Positions 8,074-17,760 of a DNA stretch of 64,000 bases are shown in pieces; within the stretch, counting starts at the first letter, position 1, and every line of letters starts with the position of its first letter. The stretch is from Lysinibacillus sp. JNUCC-52. Lineage in GTDB: Bacteria > Bacillota > Bacilli > Bacillales_A > Planococcaceae. The stretch covers positions 4,186,001 through 4,250,000 of the forward strand of contig NZ_CP065546.1 of NCBI RefSeq assembly GCF_015999545.1, read 5' to 3'. Both the position numbers and the translations under genes were made by a program. The notes under the pieces are model-generated. The model was not told the origin of the DNA, did not search any database, and was given only the letters and a program-made list of their open reading frames with translations.

Positions 8074-9447
8074 ATGCAAACAACCAGTTCAAGAACGAAG
8101 ATGAAGAAAATAAATGGGGATTCGTTAACGCCAATATTAATTTTTAGACGCTTGCAAGGTACACATAAATTTTTGCTAGAAAGTTCCGCTCAGCATGAAG
8201 GTGCAGGACGTTATTCATTCATAGGTGCCAATCCTCGAAAAACATATAAAGGTATAGGCGATGAAATTACGGAATACTCCTATAAAACTGGAAAAACATA
8301 TACACATAAAGGCGACCTTTTCGTATTGCTAAAGCGCTTGATACCTCGTATTTCGAATACGACTGAATTTCCATTTTCAGGTGGTGCGATAGGTTATATT
8401 GGCAGCGGTGCTATAAACAACGTAGCAAAAAATCAAGAAATTATTGAGCAACCAACTGTACATTTTCATGTTTATGAAACAATCGTTGTTTTTGACCACC
8501 TAACAGATGAGGTTACATTGATTCATACAAACATCGATGCAGAAAATAAAGAGCCGAATTTAGAGGAATTGGCTCAGCAGTTATTAACTGGTAAGGAAGC
8601 AGACGATACTACATGGAGCTATCAAGCACTAAAGACGTTATCGGATACACAATTTCATACATTTGTTAGCAAGTTAACGGAGTCGTTAAGCGAGGAGCAT
8701 ACACGTGTTATGCTTTCTAAACACTTTTTAGCCACTATACAGGGAGATGCCTTTGCATTATATCGTCAATTACGAAAGAAAAACCCTGCACCTTATATGT
8801 ATTATGTAACATTTGAGGATCATATTGTGATGGGAACATCGCCTGAAAGTTTGGTTCTAGTAAAGGGTGAACGCGTTATTGCGACACCGACAGAAGGCAC
8901 TTATGCGCGAGGTACAACCAACCTAGAAGATATAGAAAATGAACGCAAGCTGTACGAAAATGCTGAAGTGAGGAAATCACATGCCGTTCTTGTTACGGCG
9001 ATGCAACAAGAGTTGGCAACAGTATGTTTCCGAGATTCTATACGAGTGATAGATGCGATGAGAATTAAGCGGTCGAAGCAGGCGCTACATATGACCTCCT
9101 ATGTAGAAGGGCAACTTTTACCGATGTTACATGCAATAGATGTATTAGCTGCTACGATACCACCATTTACATCTACTGTTATGCCAGAACAACTAACCGA
9201 GAGCCATTTATCAAAAACAACGCAAACGGCTGGTGTTTTCGGTGGGGCTATCGGATTTATCGGATTTAATGGGCATTTAGATTTTGCATTAACAGGTAAG
9301 TCAATTGTTGTTGAAAATGAAACAATGCATATGCAATCCACTGTTACAGTTACAAAATATTCAAATGTGAAAAATGTACTTGAACAAGTAACAGCGGAAG
9401 AACAGTTGTTTTTACAACATTTGAAAAATGAAGGTGGGGCAAAATGA
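8074..9447 (+). CDS. trpE: Anthranilate synthase component I homologue, catalytically degenerate
   Basis: First gene of the trp operon, 457 aa from the ATG at 8074 (AAAAGGAG ends 10 nt upstream; the ATG at 8050 precedes this site). It aligns with TrpE over its whole length without a frameshift: the Trp-binding LLES is at residues 34-37, GTSPESLV near 253, the LHMTS histidine near 330, and GGAIGFIGFNG near 389. Key chorismate and Mg sites are lost. The VDLARNDIGKVC block reads VTAMQQELATVC, PAGTVSGAPK reads PPFTSTVMPE, the AIRT motif reads LTGKS, and GAGIV reads TVTVT. The Mg-binding glutamates before the conserved His are Val and Ser. It is probably not a working anthranilate synthase. No trpG is in the operon. 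Confidence 0.85.
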   Translation: MQTTSSRTKMKKINGDSLTPILIFRRLQGTHKFLLESSAQHEGAGRYSFIGANPRKTYKGIGDEITEYSYKTGKTYTHKGDLFVLLKRLIPRISNTTEFPFSGGAIGYIGSGAINNVAKNQEIIEQPTVHFHVYETIVVFDHLTDEVTLIHTNIDAENKEPNLEELAQQLLTGKEADDTTWSYQALKTLSDTQFHTFVSKLTESLSEEHTRVMLSKHFLATIQGDAFALYRQLRKKNPAPYMYYVTFEDHIVMGTSPESLVLVKGERVIATPTEGTYARGTTNLEDIENERKLYENAEVRKSHAVLVTAMQQELATVCFRDSIRVIDAMRIKRSKQALHMTSYVEGQLLPMLHAIDVLAATIPPFTSTVMPEQLTESHLSKTTQTAGVFGGAIGFIGFNGHLDFALTGKSIVVENETMHMQSTVTVTKYSNVKNVLEQVTAEEQLFLQHLKNEGGAK

Positions 9448-10478
9448 TGGAAATGATACAAAGAAAGGTTCAGCAGCGACAGCATTTAATGTATGAAGAA
9501 ATGATAGAAGCTGCAAAATGGATGTTTCAACAAGATACGCCGAAAGAAGAAATAGCTGACTTTTTAGTAAGCTTATCCGCAAAGGGCGAAACCGCACATG
9601 AAGTGGCGGCATTGGCCATGATAATGCGTTCATTTGCACTTGAAGTACCAGCTAAAGCAGGTGTCTATATGGATAACTGTGGTACAGGTGGAGATGGTTT
9701 AAATACATTCAATATTAGTACGGCTTCAGCCTTTGTATTGGCAGGAGCAGGTGTCAAAATGGCGAAGCACGGTAATCGCAAAGTTTCATCTTCATCGGGT
9801 AGTGCTGATGTGTTAGAAGCGCTAGGTATTCATACAAATATTTCTATTGCGCAAACGGTAGAGCTATTAGAAAAAGAAGGGATAGCCTTTTTATATGCTC
9901 CCAATGTACATCCAAAATTGAAGCGTATCGGAGAGGTACGTCGTGCCTTAGGAAAGCCAACTATTTTTAATCTTGTCGGTCCACTGACAAATCCAGTCCC
10001 ATTATCTACACAATTTACTGGCATTAATCGCCCAAACTTTGTAATGGAATATGCCTCTGTTTTACAAATGCTTGGACGAGAGCGAGCGATAGTTGTTTCT
10101 GGTCCAATGGGTTTAGATGAAGCTTCACTTGCTGGTCAAAATACATTTGTTTTAGTCGATAAGGGAGATTTAATCCCGTTTACTTTAACAGCAGAAGATG
10201 TAGGACTACACTATGCTCCTTTAGAAGCGATACGTGGAGGCAATGCTAACGACAATGCAGCTATAATGCGCAAATTGCTAGCAGGAGAACAAAGTGCTTA
10301 TTTTGATACGGTATTGTTAAATGTGGGAATTGGTTTATTTGGTCATGGGATAGCGCAAACCGTTAAAGAAGGTGTAGAAATCGCTAAAGATAGTATCTTC
10401 ACTGGACGCGCATTGCAAAAATTAGAAGCTGTTGTCGCTTATAGTGAGAAAATTAAAGAGGTGGAGATAGGGCAATGA
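9444..10478 (+). CDS. trpD: Anthranilate phosphoribosyltransferase
   Basis: Joins anthranilate and PRPP to give N-(5'-phosphoribosyl)anthranilate. 344 aa. Seen: the PRPP-binding CGTGGDG followed by TFNISTASA (residues about 74-90), KHGNRKVSSSSGSADVLE near 108, RRALGKPTIFNLVGPLTNP near 165-180, and the GLDEASL metal site near 225. Unlike trpE, the catalytic blocks are intact. The start ATG overlaps the trpE stop (ATGA), with AAGGTGGGG inside the end of trpE, so translation is coupled. Confidence 0.95.
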   Translation: MMEMIQRKVQQRQHLMYEEMIEAAKWMFQQDTPKEEIADFLVSLSAKGETAHEVAALAMIMRSFALEVPAKAGVYMDNCGTGGDGLNTFNISTASAFVLAGAGVKMAKHGNRKVSSSSGSADVLEALGIHTNISIAQTVELLEKEGIAFLYAPNVHPKLKRIGEVRRALGKPTIFNLVGPLTNPVPLSTQFTGINRPNFVMEYASVLQMLGRERAIVVSGPMGLDEASLAGQNTFVLVDKGDLIPFTLTAEDVGLHYAPLEAIRGGNANDNAAIMRKLLAGEQSAYFDTVLLNVGIGLFGHGIAQTVKEGVEIAKDSIFTGRALQKLEAVVAYSEKIKEVEIGQ

Positions 10479-11266
10479 ATATATTAACTAAAATTATAGA
10501 ACAGAAAAAAATAGAAGTAGCCAACTTACTTACACAGCCAGATCCACTAGCCAATTTTACTGTCATAAAGCGCAATACACTTTTTGCAACGTTAAGTTCT
10601 GCTGATACTTTGCAAGTCATTGCAGAAATGAAACGAGCATCTCCGTCAAAGGGGCTTATTGCACAAGGTGCTGATCCTGTTAAACAGGCAAAAATTTATG
10701 CAACAGCAGGGGCAGCGGCGATTTCTGTCTTAACGGACAAAGCATTTTTTCAAGGTTCATTTGAAGATTTGGCGGCGGTTGCGAAGGCTGTGCAAACACC
10801 ATTACTTTGTAAAGATTTTATGATTGATCGTGTGCAAATTCGATTTGCCAAGGCTGCTGGTGCATCTGTGATTTTACTAATCGTTGCTGCACTTGATGAT
10901 GCAACGTTACAAGATTTATTTAGCTTTGCAACAAGCTTGGGACTAGAAGTATTAGTAGAAGTTCATGATGTGGAAGAGCTTGAACGGGCACTAACTTTAG
11001 GGGCAAAGTTAATTGGTGTCAATAATCGAGATTTACGAACATTTGAAGTAGATTTAGCACGTACGCAAGAAATTGCAGAAGCTTTTCCTTTTGAAGAGCA
11101 ACGAGTGCTTATTAGTGAAAGTGGCATTTGGAGCAATGCAGATGCTAAAAAGGTAGCGGCTATGGGCGCAAGTGCTGTACTTGTAGGAGAATCCTTAATG
11201 CGTAGTGGTGATGCAGGTAGTGCACTTCGACATTTACAAGTAAATAAAGCGGGGGCATCAGTATGA
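10475..11266 (+). CDS. trpC: Indole-3-glycerol phosphate synthase
   Basis: Closes CdRP to indole-3-glycerol phosphate in a TIM barrel. 263 aa. Seen: AEMKRASPSKG with the catalytic Lys near residue 53, SVLTDKAFFQGS near 85, LLCKDFMIDRVQI near 110, EVLVEVHDVEE near 160, GVNNRDLRTFEVDL near 183 and LISESGI near 212. It overlaps trpD by ATGA. All expected catalytic residues are present. Confidence 0.95.
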   Translation: MNILTKIIEQKKIEVANLLTQPDPLANFTVIKRNTLFATLSSADTLQVIAEMKRASPSKGLIAQGADPVKQAKIYATAGAAAISVLTDKAFFQGSFEDLAAVAKAVQTPLLCKDFMIDRVQIRFAKAAGASVILLIVAALDDATLQDLFSFATSLGLEVLVEVHDVEELERALTLGAKLIGVNNRDLRTFEVDLARTQEIAEAFPFEEQRVLISESGIWSNADAKKVAAMGASAVLVGESLMRSGDAGSALRHLQVNKAGASV

Positions 11267-11880
11267 CGAAGGTGAAAATTTGTGGATTGAAAGAAATACA
11301 GCATGTGAAAGCGGCTGTGCAAGCAGGAGCAGATGCCATCGGTTTTGTCTTTGCTCCAAGTAAACGTCAAGTATCCATTGCACAGGCGCAACAATTGGCT
11401 AAGCATGTACCAAAAGGCGTTATGAAAATAGGTGTTTTTGTAAATCCAACGCCTGAGGAATTACAAAAAGCAGTTTTAGGCGTGCCATTGGATTATGTGC
11501 AGTATCATGGTGATGAAACGCCTGATTTTATAGCTCAGCAAGGCTATCCTTCGATTAAGGCACTGTCTATCCATGGCGCTGAGGATGTGCAGGCGGCGAC
11601 CAACTATGATGTTGACTATTATTTATTTGATGCTCCTGGCACGGAATATAAAGGCGGAAGTGGTCATACGTTTGATTGGACATTACTCGAGGCAGCTGGC
11701 ATCCAACGTGACAAGCTAATACTAGCAGGCGGCTTAAAGGTAGAAAATATTCAGGAGGCATTGTCATTAGTATCACCTTCTATGGTAGATATTTCAAGCG
11801 GTGTGGAGACAGAGGGTAGCAAAGATACGAAAAAAATAGAAGCATTTTTACAAGCAGTAAAGAGGGGGAGAGCATTATGA
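11263..11880 (+). CDS. trpF: Phosphoribosylanthranilate isomerase
   Basis: Amadori rearrangement of PRA to CdRP. 205 aa, a TIM barrel. Seen: the catalytic Cys in KICGLKE (residues 5-11), [23 protein letters not shown] near 85, the catalytic Asp in YLFDAPG near 125, [19 protein letters not shown] near 155 and [14 protein letters not shown] near 175. It overlaps trpC by ATGA and trpB by ATGA. Confidence 0.95.
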   Translation: MTKVKICGLKEIQHVKAAVQAGADAIGFVFAPSKRQVSIAQAQQLAKHVPKGVMKIGVFVNPTPEELQKAVLGVPLDYVQYHGDETPDFIAQQGYPSIKALSIHGAEDVQAATNYDVDYYLFDAPGTEYKGGSGHTFDWTLLEAAGIQRDKLILAGGLKVENIQEALSLVSPSMVDISSGVETEGSKDTKKIEAFLQAVKRGRAL

Positions 11881-13088
11881 CAAATTCAATCGCAAATAGC
11901 GTACCAACGAAGGAAGGGCGCTACGGGAAATTTGGCGGACAGTATGTTCCTGAAACATTAATGACAGCATTAATAGAATTGAAAGCATCTTTTGATGAGG
12001 CAATGGCAGATCCCACATTCACAAATGAGCTAGCTTATTATTTACAGGAATACGTCGGACGTGAGACACCACTATACTATGCTGAAAATTTAACAAATGA
12101 GCTGGCGGGAGCCAAAATCTATTTAAAGCGTGAGGATTTAAATCATACAGGTGCTCATAAGATTAATAATGCAATTGGGCAAGCGCTTCTTGCTAAGCGA
12201 ATGGGTAAAAAGAAAATAGTGGCGGAAACGGGCGCGGGACAACATGGTGTAGCGACAGCGACAGCTTGTGCATTATTAAATCTGGAATGTGTTGTTTTTA
12301 TGGGTGCAGAAGATATAAAACGACAACAATTAAATGTTTTTCGTATGGAGCTACTTGGCACAAAGGTAGAGTCTGTTGAAACGGGTTCGAAAACGCTGAA
12401 AGATGCTGTTAATGCTGCCCTTCGCTACTGGGTGACGAATGTCGAAGATACGCATTATATTTTAGGCTCAGCACTAGGGCCTCATCCTTTCCCAAAAATT
12501 GTGCGTGATTTCCAGCGGATTATTGGTGTGGAAACAAGAGCACAAGTCCTTGCAAAAGAAGGTCGTTTGCCAGATGCCGTTGTCGCTTGTATCGGTGGAG
12601 GTAGTAACGCAATTGGCATGTTCCATCCATTTGTCGATGATGCATCAGTAGCGTTATATGGTGTAGAAGCTGCTGGAAGTGGCATTAAGACAGGAAAGCA
12701 CGCTGCTGCCATTGCAGGCGGGCAGTTAGGTGTTCTTCACGGAGCATACATGTATTTGCTGCAAGATGACAATGGCTTTGTACAGGAGGCCCATTCGATT
12801 TCAGCAGGTCTTGATTATCCTGGCAAGGGGCCAGAGCATTGCTATTTGTATGATATCGGACGCGCAAAGTTTGATTCTATTACAGACGATGAGGCACTAG
12901 AAGGTCTTCAATTATTAAGTCGCACAGAGGGAATTTTACCAGCTCTGGAAAGTGCACATGCTATAGCGTATACAGCAAAACTAGCAAAAGAGATGAATGC
13001 TGAAGACATTATTGTTGTTTGTTTATCAGGTCGTGGTGATAAGGATGTACATACTGTTCGTGCAGTACTTGGAGGTGATGAAAAATGA
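11877..13088 (+). CDS. trpB: Tryptophan synthase beta chain
   Basis: PLP enzyme that condenses indole with serine. 403 aa. Seen: [16 protein letters not shown] near the start, the PLP lysine in HTGAHKINN near residue 95, [12 protein letters not shown] near 117, [17 protein letters not shown] near 198, the phosphate-binding [10 protein letters not shown] near 240 and the closing SGRGDKDV near 387. It is coupled to trpF and trpA by ATGA overlaps and looks fully functional. Confidence 0.97.
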   Translation: MTNSIANSVPTKEGRYGKFGGQYVPETLMTALIELKASFDEAMADPTFTNELAYYLQEYVGRETPLYYAENLTNELAGAKIYLKREDLNHTGAHKINNAIGQALLAKRMGKKKIVAETGAGQHGVATATACALLNLECVVFMGAEDIKRQQLNVFRMELLGTKVESVETGSKTLKDAVNAALRYWVTNVEDTHYILGSALGPHPFPKIVRDFQRIIGVETRAQVLAKEGRLPDAVVACIGGGSNAIGMFHPFVDDASVALYGVEAAGSGIKTGKHAAAIAGGQLGVLHGAYMYLLQDDNGFVQEAHSISAGLDYPGKGPEHCYLYDIGRAKFDSITDDEALEGLQLLSRTEGILPALESAHAIAYTAKLAKEMNAEDIIVVCLSGRGDKDVHTVRAVLGGDEK

Positions 13089-13876
13089 CAACTTTACAGC
13101 AGGCAATTGAACAAGTGAACAACGCTGGTAATAAAGCATTTGTGCCCTATATTATGGCGGGAGATGGTGGACTTGCAACGTTAAAGCCGACGATTTTGTC
13201 CTTACAAAACATGGGAGTAACAGCCATTGAAGTTGGTATTCCTTTTACGGATCCAGTTGCTGATGGACCAACGATAGAGCAAGCAGGAGAACGGGCTTTA
13301 GCGGAAGGTGTAACATTGCGCAAAGTGCTAGAAGCGCTCGCTTCATTCCGTCATCAGATAACCGTTCCATTAGTCGTTATGACATATTTTAATCCAGTTT
13401 TAGCCTATGGTTTAGAGCAATTTGCCATTGCTTGTGTGGCAGGAGGGGTTAAAGGAATAATCGTACCTGATGTACCATTAGAAGAAAGTGAAATACTACG
13501 TCAAACTTTAAATCCCCACGGTGTTGATGTGGTGCAACTTGTATCGTTAACAAGCCCACCAGATCGAATTGCTCGTATAGCAGCAGCTAGTCAAGGCTTT
13601 GTTTATGCTGTTACGGTAAACGGTATTACTGGAGCACGCGCGAGCTTTGCAGATGATTTAGAAGGCCATTTCGCACGTTTGCGCAATATGAGTCCCATTC
13701 CTGTGTTAGCTGGCTTCGGTATTTCTACGCCACAGCAAGTAGTGAGCATGAGTGCCCTTGGTGATGGTGTCATTGTAGGCAGTACAATAGTGGCGGCTTT
13801 ACATGAAGGAAATGTTGCGAAAGTCGAAGCATTAGTCGCTGCTTCAAAAGGAACGCTTGAGACTGAAATTGTTTGA
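13085..13876 (+). CDS. trpA: Tryptophan synthase alpha chain
   Basis: Cleaves indole-3-glycerol phosphate to indole for TrpB. 263 aa. Seen: [10 protein letters not shown], the catalytic Glu and Asp in [17 protein letters not shown] (about residues 49-65), [11 protein letters not shown] near 102, PDVPLEES near 132, [12 protein letters not shown] near 175 and GFGIST near 213. Its last codons form part of a 26-bp direct repeat that recurs 110 bp downstream. It ends the operon. Confidence 0.96.
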   Translation: MTTLQQAIEQVNNAGNKAFVPYIMAGDGGLATLKPTILSLQNMGVTAIEVGIPFTDPVADGPTIEQAGERALAEGVTLRKVLEALASFRHQITVPLVVMTYFNPVLAYGLEQFAIACVAGGVKGIIVPDVPLEESEILRQTLNPHGVDVVQLVSLTSPPDRIARIAAASQGFVYAVTVNGITGARASFADDLEGHFARLRNMSPIPVLAGFGISTPQQVVSMSALGDGVIVGSTIVAALHEGNVAKVEALVAASKGTLETEIV

Positions 13877-13997
13877 GTGCCTGACACTTCGCTTGCACAC
13901 TTGTAAGCTGCAACAATCGCTTGCGGGGCGGTCTGTTCCAGTGCATTCGTCGCCATCGTCCGCACTAATTAACTGAAATTGTTTGAGTGCCTGACAC
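13862..13997 (+). repeat. 110-bp unit flanked by identical 26-bp direct repeats
   Basis: The same 26 bp occur at 13862-13887 and 13972-13997. They contain the last trpA codons, its stop, and the GTGCCTGACAC motif. Between them lies an 84-bp more GC-rich segment with short inverted pieces (13888-13971) and no coding frame. The first copy of GTGCCTGACAC starts right after the trpA stop. The arrangement looks like insertion or duplication of a small non-coding element at the gene end. Confidence 0.7.
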
Positions 13998-14010
13998 ATT
14001 TCAATCCGAA

Positions 14011-14040
14011 GTCTACTCTTTTTTAGAGTAGGCTTTTTTA
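14011..14040 (+). terminator. Terminator of the trp operon
   Basis: CTACTCT pairs with AGAGTAG around a T-rich loop and is followed by a run of six to seven T at 14033-14039. Confidence 0.75.
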
Positions 14041-14170
14041 CATGCTGACCTTCAATGGCTACATGTTAGTCATAATAGAAAATCTATGCAAGGATAAAAC
14101 TAGTAAGCTAGTGGATAGTGCGAACAAGCTAGATTTTCGGTATAATAGCCTTCGTGAGGAAGTGAGAAAT

Positions 14171-16510
14171 ATGATTTTATCGAAAAAAAGATGGCAGGTC
14201 GAGCGTCCAGACGCCGAACTTGTACAAACATTACAAAATGACTTACAACTTTCTGCAATTGCGGTGAAAATTTTGGTTGCCCGAGGATGTTCAACATCAG
14301 CTGATGCAGAAAGCTTATTAAATATGACAGAAGCAAATATACATGATCCGTTTTTAATGCATGGTATGGCAGAAGCAGTAGAGCGCATACAACAAGCGCT
14401 AGAAAAGAATGAGAAAATTTTAGTTTATGGGGATTATGATGCAGATGGTGTAACGAGTACGACGGTCATGCTCAATGTATTACTAGACCTTGGAGCGGAT
14501 GTATCATTTAAAATTCCAAATCGTTTCTTACATGGCTATGGTCCGAGCGAAGCATTATTTCGTGAAGCCCATGAAGAGGGCATTCAATTAATTATAACGG
14601 TTGATAATGGTATCTCAGGTATTGAACCGATTCGAGTGGCTAAGGAACTTGGGATGGATGTCATTGTGACAGATCACCATGAGCCTGGGGAAGAGTTACC
14701 ACAGGCGGATATCATTTTACACCCGCGCGTACCAGAAGGGCATTATCCGTTTGGTGAGCTAGCGGGTGTTGGTGTGGCATTTAAATTAGCGCACGCCCTT
14801 TATGGGGAGCTGCCAACCCATTTATTTGAGTTTGTGGCAATAGGTACCGTTGCAGATTTAGTACCTTTAGTTGATGAAAACCGTTACCTAGTAAAACGTG
14901 GCATTGAGGAAATGAAACGCTCACTTAGCCCGTGGATACAAGCAATGTGTGAAGTAGCAAGTGCTGAGCAAGCCACTATAAATGAAGAAACGATTGGCTT
15001 TTATTTTGGACCTCGTCTTAATGCAGTTGGACGACTAGGCGAAGCATCTCCAGCTGTTGAATTACTCATGGCAGAGGATGCACCGAAGGCGACAGCTTTA
15101 GCGAAGCAGTTAAATGGCTGTAATACAGAGCGAAAAGATATTGTAAAAAGTATTACAGATGAGGCGATTGCCTTCATTGAAGCAGATGAAAAGATAGGGG
15201 ACTCTCTTGTTTTAGTTGTAGCAGGTGAAGGCTGGAATGCTGGTGTTGTAGGTATTGTAGCATCCAGACTTGTTGAACTTTATTATCGACCAACAATTGT
15301 TCTATCACTAGACTTGGAAAAAGGGACAGCGAAAGGATCTGCCCGTAGTATTGAAGGGTTCCATTTATATAATGAATTGGCGAAAAATAGAGATATTTTA
15401 CCACATTTCGGCGGACATCCGATGGCCGCGGGAATGACGTTACCATTGGAGCATGTGGATGAACTGCGCGCGCGATTGGATGTGCAGGCAAGGGAATGTT
15501 TAACAGAAGAGCAATTAACGCCAGTTGTTTCAATCGATATTCCGCTTAAAATTGATGAAATCTCCACGGAAGCTATTGAAGAAATTGCGACGCTCGGCCC
15601 GTTTGGCACAGATTTCCCGAAGCCAGTGTATGTGCTTGAGGATGTGGAAATTGCATCAATGCGTAAAATTGGCGCTGCTGAAAATCACATTAAAATGGAA
15701 TTAACAGACGGCTTAGAGAAATTGGATAGTGTAGGATTTAATAAAGGGCATTTGTTCAATGAGCTGACATACGGCATTAAAGTTTCGTTTATTGGGGACC
15801 TTCAAATAAATGAGTGGCAAGGACGTAAAAAGCCACAATTTATGATTGAAGATGTCCAAACGACGGAGTGGCAATTATTTGATATTCGTGGAATTCGTCA
15901 AACATCTCGATGGTTGCATACAGTGCCGAAGGAGGAAGCTGTTTTTTATGCGTTCCGTCCTGAGACAATTAGCTATTATCATTCATTGCTTGGAGTGCCA
16001 ATACAATTAGTTGATGCAGAGCTGTCCAATGTAGAGCAAACAAATTACATTGTCTTGCTTGATTTACCGCATAACGTTCAATTATTAGAAAATGTATTAC
16101 AAAAAACAGCACCTTCCCGTATTTATGCGCATTTTTATATGCCAGATTCCCAGTACTTCAACGGAATGCCTACACGTGAACAATTTGCCTGGTACTATAA
16201 ATTTTTAAAGCAACGTCCTGCATTTCCATTAGATATGCATCTAACAGATTTAGCAAAGCATACGGGTTGGCCGTTAGAAGCATTAAAATTTATGACACAG
16301 GTGTTTTTTGAGCTCAATTTTGTTAGAATGGAGAGTGGACTGACGACTGTCAACGTGAATGTGCCGAAAACTGCATTAACTGAGGCGCCGTCTTACAAAC
16401 AACGTTCAGAACAGATTGAAATAGAGCAAAAACTTGTCTATGCACCATATATAGAGCTAAAGCAATGGTTTGATGAACGATTAAATTTATATGCGAATAC
16501 AATTTCGTAG
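14171..16510 (+). CDS. recJ: Single-stranded-DNA 5'-3' exonuclease RecJ
   Basis: DHH-family exonuclease for recombination and mismatch repair. I use the ATG at 14171 (779 aa) because GAGGAAG ends 8 nt before it and a TATAAT box lies at 14141-14146; an in-frame ATG at 14042 would start inside the trp terminator region. Seen: [11 protein letters not shown] near residue 85, TVDNGISG near 143, VTDHHEP near 167, [22 protein letters not shown], then DHHA1 with [11 protein letters not shown] and [11 protein letters not shown] near 420. The C-terminal 200 residues are the extra domain of Firmicutes RecJ. A 14-nt gap separates it from apt. Confidence 0.95.
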   Translation: MILSKKRWQVERPDAELVQTLQNDLQLSAIAVKILVARGCSTSADAESLLNMTEANIHDPFLMHGMAEAVERIQQALEKNEKILVYGDYDADGVTSTTVMLNVLLDLGADVSFKIPNRFLHGYGPSEALFREAHEEGIQLIITVDNGISGIEPIRVAKELGMDVIVTDHHEPGEELPQADIILHPRVPEGHYPFGELAGVGVAFKLAHALYGELPTHLFEFVAIGTVADLVPLVDENRYLVKRGIEEMKRSLSPWIQAMCEVASAEQATINEETIGFYFGPRLNAVGRLGEASPAVELLMAEDAPKATALAKQLNGCNTERKDIVKSITDEAIAFIEADEKIGDSLVLVVAGEGWNAGVVGIVASRLVELYYRPTIVLSLDLEKGTAKGSARSIEGFHLYNELAKNRDILPHFGGHPMAAGMTLPLEHVDELRARLDVQARECLTEEQLTPVVSIDIPLKIDEISTEAIEEIATLGPFGTDFPKPVYVLEDVEIASMRKIGAAENHIKMELTDGLEKLDSVGFNKGHLFNELTYGIKVSFIGDLQINEWQGRKKPQFMIEDVQTTEWQLFDIRGIRQTSRWLHTVPKEEAVFYAFRPETISYYHSLLGVPIQLVDAELSNVEQTNYIVLLDLPHNVQLLENVLQKTAPSRIYAHFYMPDSQYFNGMPTREQFAWYYKFLKQRPAFPLDMHLTDLAKHTGWPLEALKFMTQVFFELNFVRMESGLTTVNVNVPKTALTEAPSYKQRSEQIEIEQKLVYAPYIELKQWFDERLNLYANTIS

Positions 16511-16524
16511 GAGGAGCAAGAACT

Positions 16525-17037
16525 ATGGATTTAAAGCAATACGTGACAACAGTTGAGAACTGGCCAAAAGAAGGCATTAGCTTCAAAGATATTACAACAA
16601 TTATGGATAATGGACCAGCTTACAAATATGCAACAGACCAAATCGTTGAATACGCTAAAGAAGTTGGCGCAGAAATTATTGTAGGTCCTGAAGCTCGTGG
16701 CTTCATTATTGGTTGCCCAGTTGCCTATGCACTAGAAATTGGCTTTGCACCAGTTCGTAAACCAGGAAAATTGCCACGTGAAGTAATTAGTGCCGATTAC
16801 GGTTTAGAATACGGTAAAGATACATTAACAATGCATAAAGATGCCATCAAACCAGGTCAAAAAGTGCTTATTTGTGACGACTTATTAGCTACTGGTGGTA
16901 CGGTAGAGGCAACTGTTCGCTTAATTCAACAATTAGGTGGAGAAGTTGTTGGCTGCGCATTCCTAATCGAGCTAAACGAGCTAAACGGTCGTGCAAAACT
17001 TGGCGATTTAAGCGTAAAAACATTAATTCAATACTAA
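16525..17037 (+). CDS. apt: Adenine phosphoribosyltransferase
   Basis: Salvages adenine with PRPP to AMP. 170 aa, the usual length. Seen: the N-terminal hood, [17 protein letters not shown] near residue 53, and the PRPP loop [13 protein letters not shown] near 113-125. TAGGAGGAGC lies just before the ATG, directly after the recJ stop. It keeps the Bacillales order recJ-apt-relA, although relA is here displaced by the MarR/MFS and psu genes. Confidence 0.96.
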   Translation: MDLKQYVTTVENWPKEGISFKDITTIMDNGPAYKYATDQIVEYAKEVGAEIIVGPEARGFIIGCPVAYALEIGFAPVRKPGKLPREVISADYGLEYGKDTLTMHKDAIKPGQKVLICDDLLATGGTVEATVRLIQQLGGEVVGCAFLIELNELNGRAKLGDLSVKTLIQY

Positions 17038-17040
17038 TAA

Positions 17041-17083
17041 ATGAAAAGGCTGTCCCATATATTGGGACAGCCTTTTCATTTAT
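17041..17083 (+). terminator. Terminator after apt
   Basis: A 17-bp perfect stem (17041-17057 with 17063-17079) around a 5-nt loop, rich in A on the left arm and T on the right. It may act in both directions for apt and the convergent marR. Confidence 0.85.
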
Positions 17084-17086
17084 TGA

Positions 17087-17108
17087 GTGCCAGGCACCCA
17101 AACAATTT
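17087..17108 (+). repeat. Dispersed GTGCCAGGCAC-CCAAACAATT motif
   Basis: The imperfect palindrome GTGCCAGGCAC at 17087-17097 is joined to CCAAACAATTT. The same composite occurs, in either orientation, at 13868-13887, 13978-13997, 43031-43051, 43168-43187 and 61587-61607. It lies 12 nt from the end of the marR gene. Confidence 0.7.
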
Positions 17109-17119
17109 GAAAAATACCG

Positions 17120-17572
17120 TTATTCGTAGGATTTCAATACTTTTTGCATTTTTTTAAGTGTTTCATAAAAGTCTTTATATTTGTCGAGGCCAATATCTTG
17201 AATAATTTTTTCTTGTATATCCATCCAAAGAGGCGTTGCTTCCTTTAGCTTTTCAATACCAATAGCCGTTAAGGAAATGATTTTTGTTCGACCATCTTGT
17301 GTATCACGAGTAACATCCACATAGCCGTTTTTCTTCAATAGATTGACATTACGGGTTATCGTTGTCTGATCAAGTAATAGAATATCACCTAGTTGACTTA
17401 CTGAAACTGCTTGATGGCGGGCGATATTTGCTAGCATCGAGTATTGAGTAACTTTTAATTGAGTAGGTTCAAGTACTTTATCATATAGTTGCGTTACGGC
17501 CCTAGTCTTTTTTCTAAGATTTGCACATACGCAAATTTGAGTATAGTCAATGTCTGTGTAATTTCTCTCCAT
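17120..17572 (-). CDS. MarR-family transcriptional regulator
   Basis: 150 aa with a typical MarR winged helix: the recognition region QLGDILLLDQTTITRNVNLLKKNGYV (read from about residue 61) and the wing TRDTQDGRTKIISLT. GGAG lies about 8 nt before the ATG. It is divergent from the MFS transporter at 17761, and a perfect 20-bp palindrome overlaps that gene's promoter, so repression of the transporter is likely. The ligand is unknown; the N-terminal Cys pair (ICVC) could respond to oxidation, but this is speculative. Confidence 0.9.
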   Translation of the reverse strand: MERNYTDIDYTQICVCANLRKKTRAVTQLYDKVLEPTQLKVTQYSMLANIARHQAVSVSQLGDILLLDQTTITRNVNLLKKNGYVDVTRDTQDGRTKIISLTAIGIEKLKEATPLWMDIQEKIIQDIGLDKYKDFYETLKKMQKVLKSYE

Positions 17573-17634
17573 AACTAGATCTCCTTTTCTTTTTTCGTTA
17601 TATTACATTGTACCACTAAAATGGAATTATTTTC

Positions 17635-17682
17635 TTGACATCTAAATTAACAAGTCATTATTATATATGTATATACATATAT
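17635..17682 (+). promoter_or_regulatory. MFS promoter with MarR-type palindrome
   Basis: TTGACA at 17635-17640 and TATTAT at 17659-17664 are spaced by 18 bp. A perfect 20-bp AT-rich palindrome (17663-17682, arms ATATATGTAT) covers the -10 edge and start region. Such a site is where a divergent MarR repressor would block transcription. Confidence 0.65.
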
Positions 17683-17760
17683 TTTTAGCATAACGGTTTT
17701 CTAAACTTTTTTCATTTAAAAACATTCGTTTTACATTTTTCAAGAAATGTAGGTGGCGTT

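Noticed and set aside
14042-14170. N-terminal extension of recJ
   Set aside because: It begins at the trp terminator T run, overlaps the likely recJ promoter, and is not RecJ-like; the start at 14171 has a good ribosome site.
17041-17083. Hairpin considered as a repeat-family member
   Set aside because: The stem is unrelated to the AGTGTTAGATTGA family and sits directly at the apt end, so it is an ordinary terminator.
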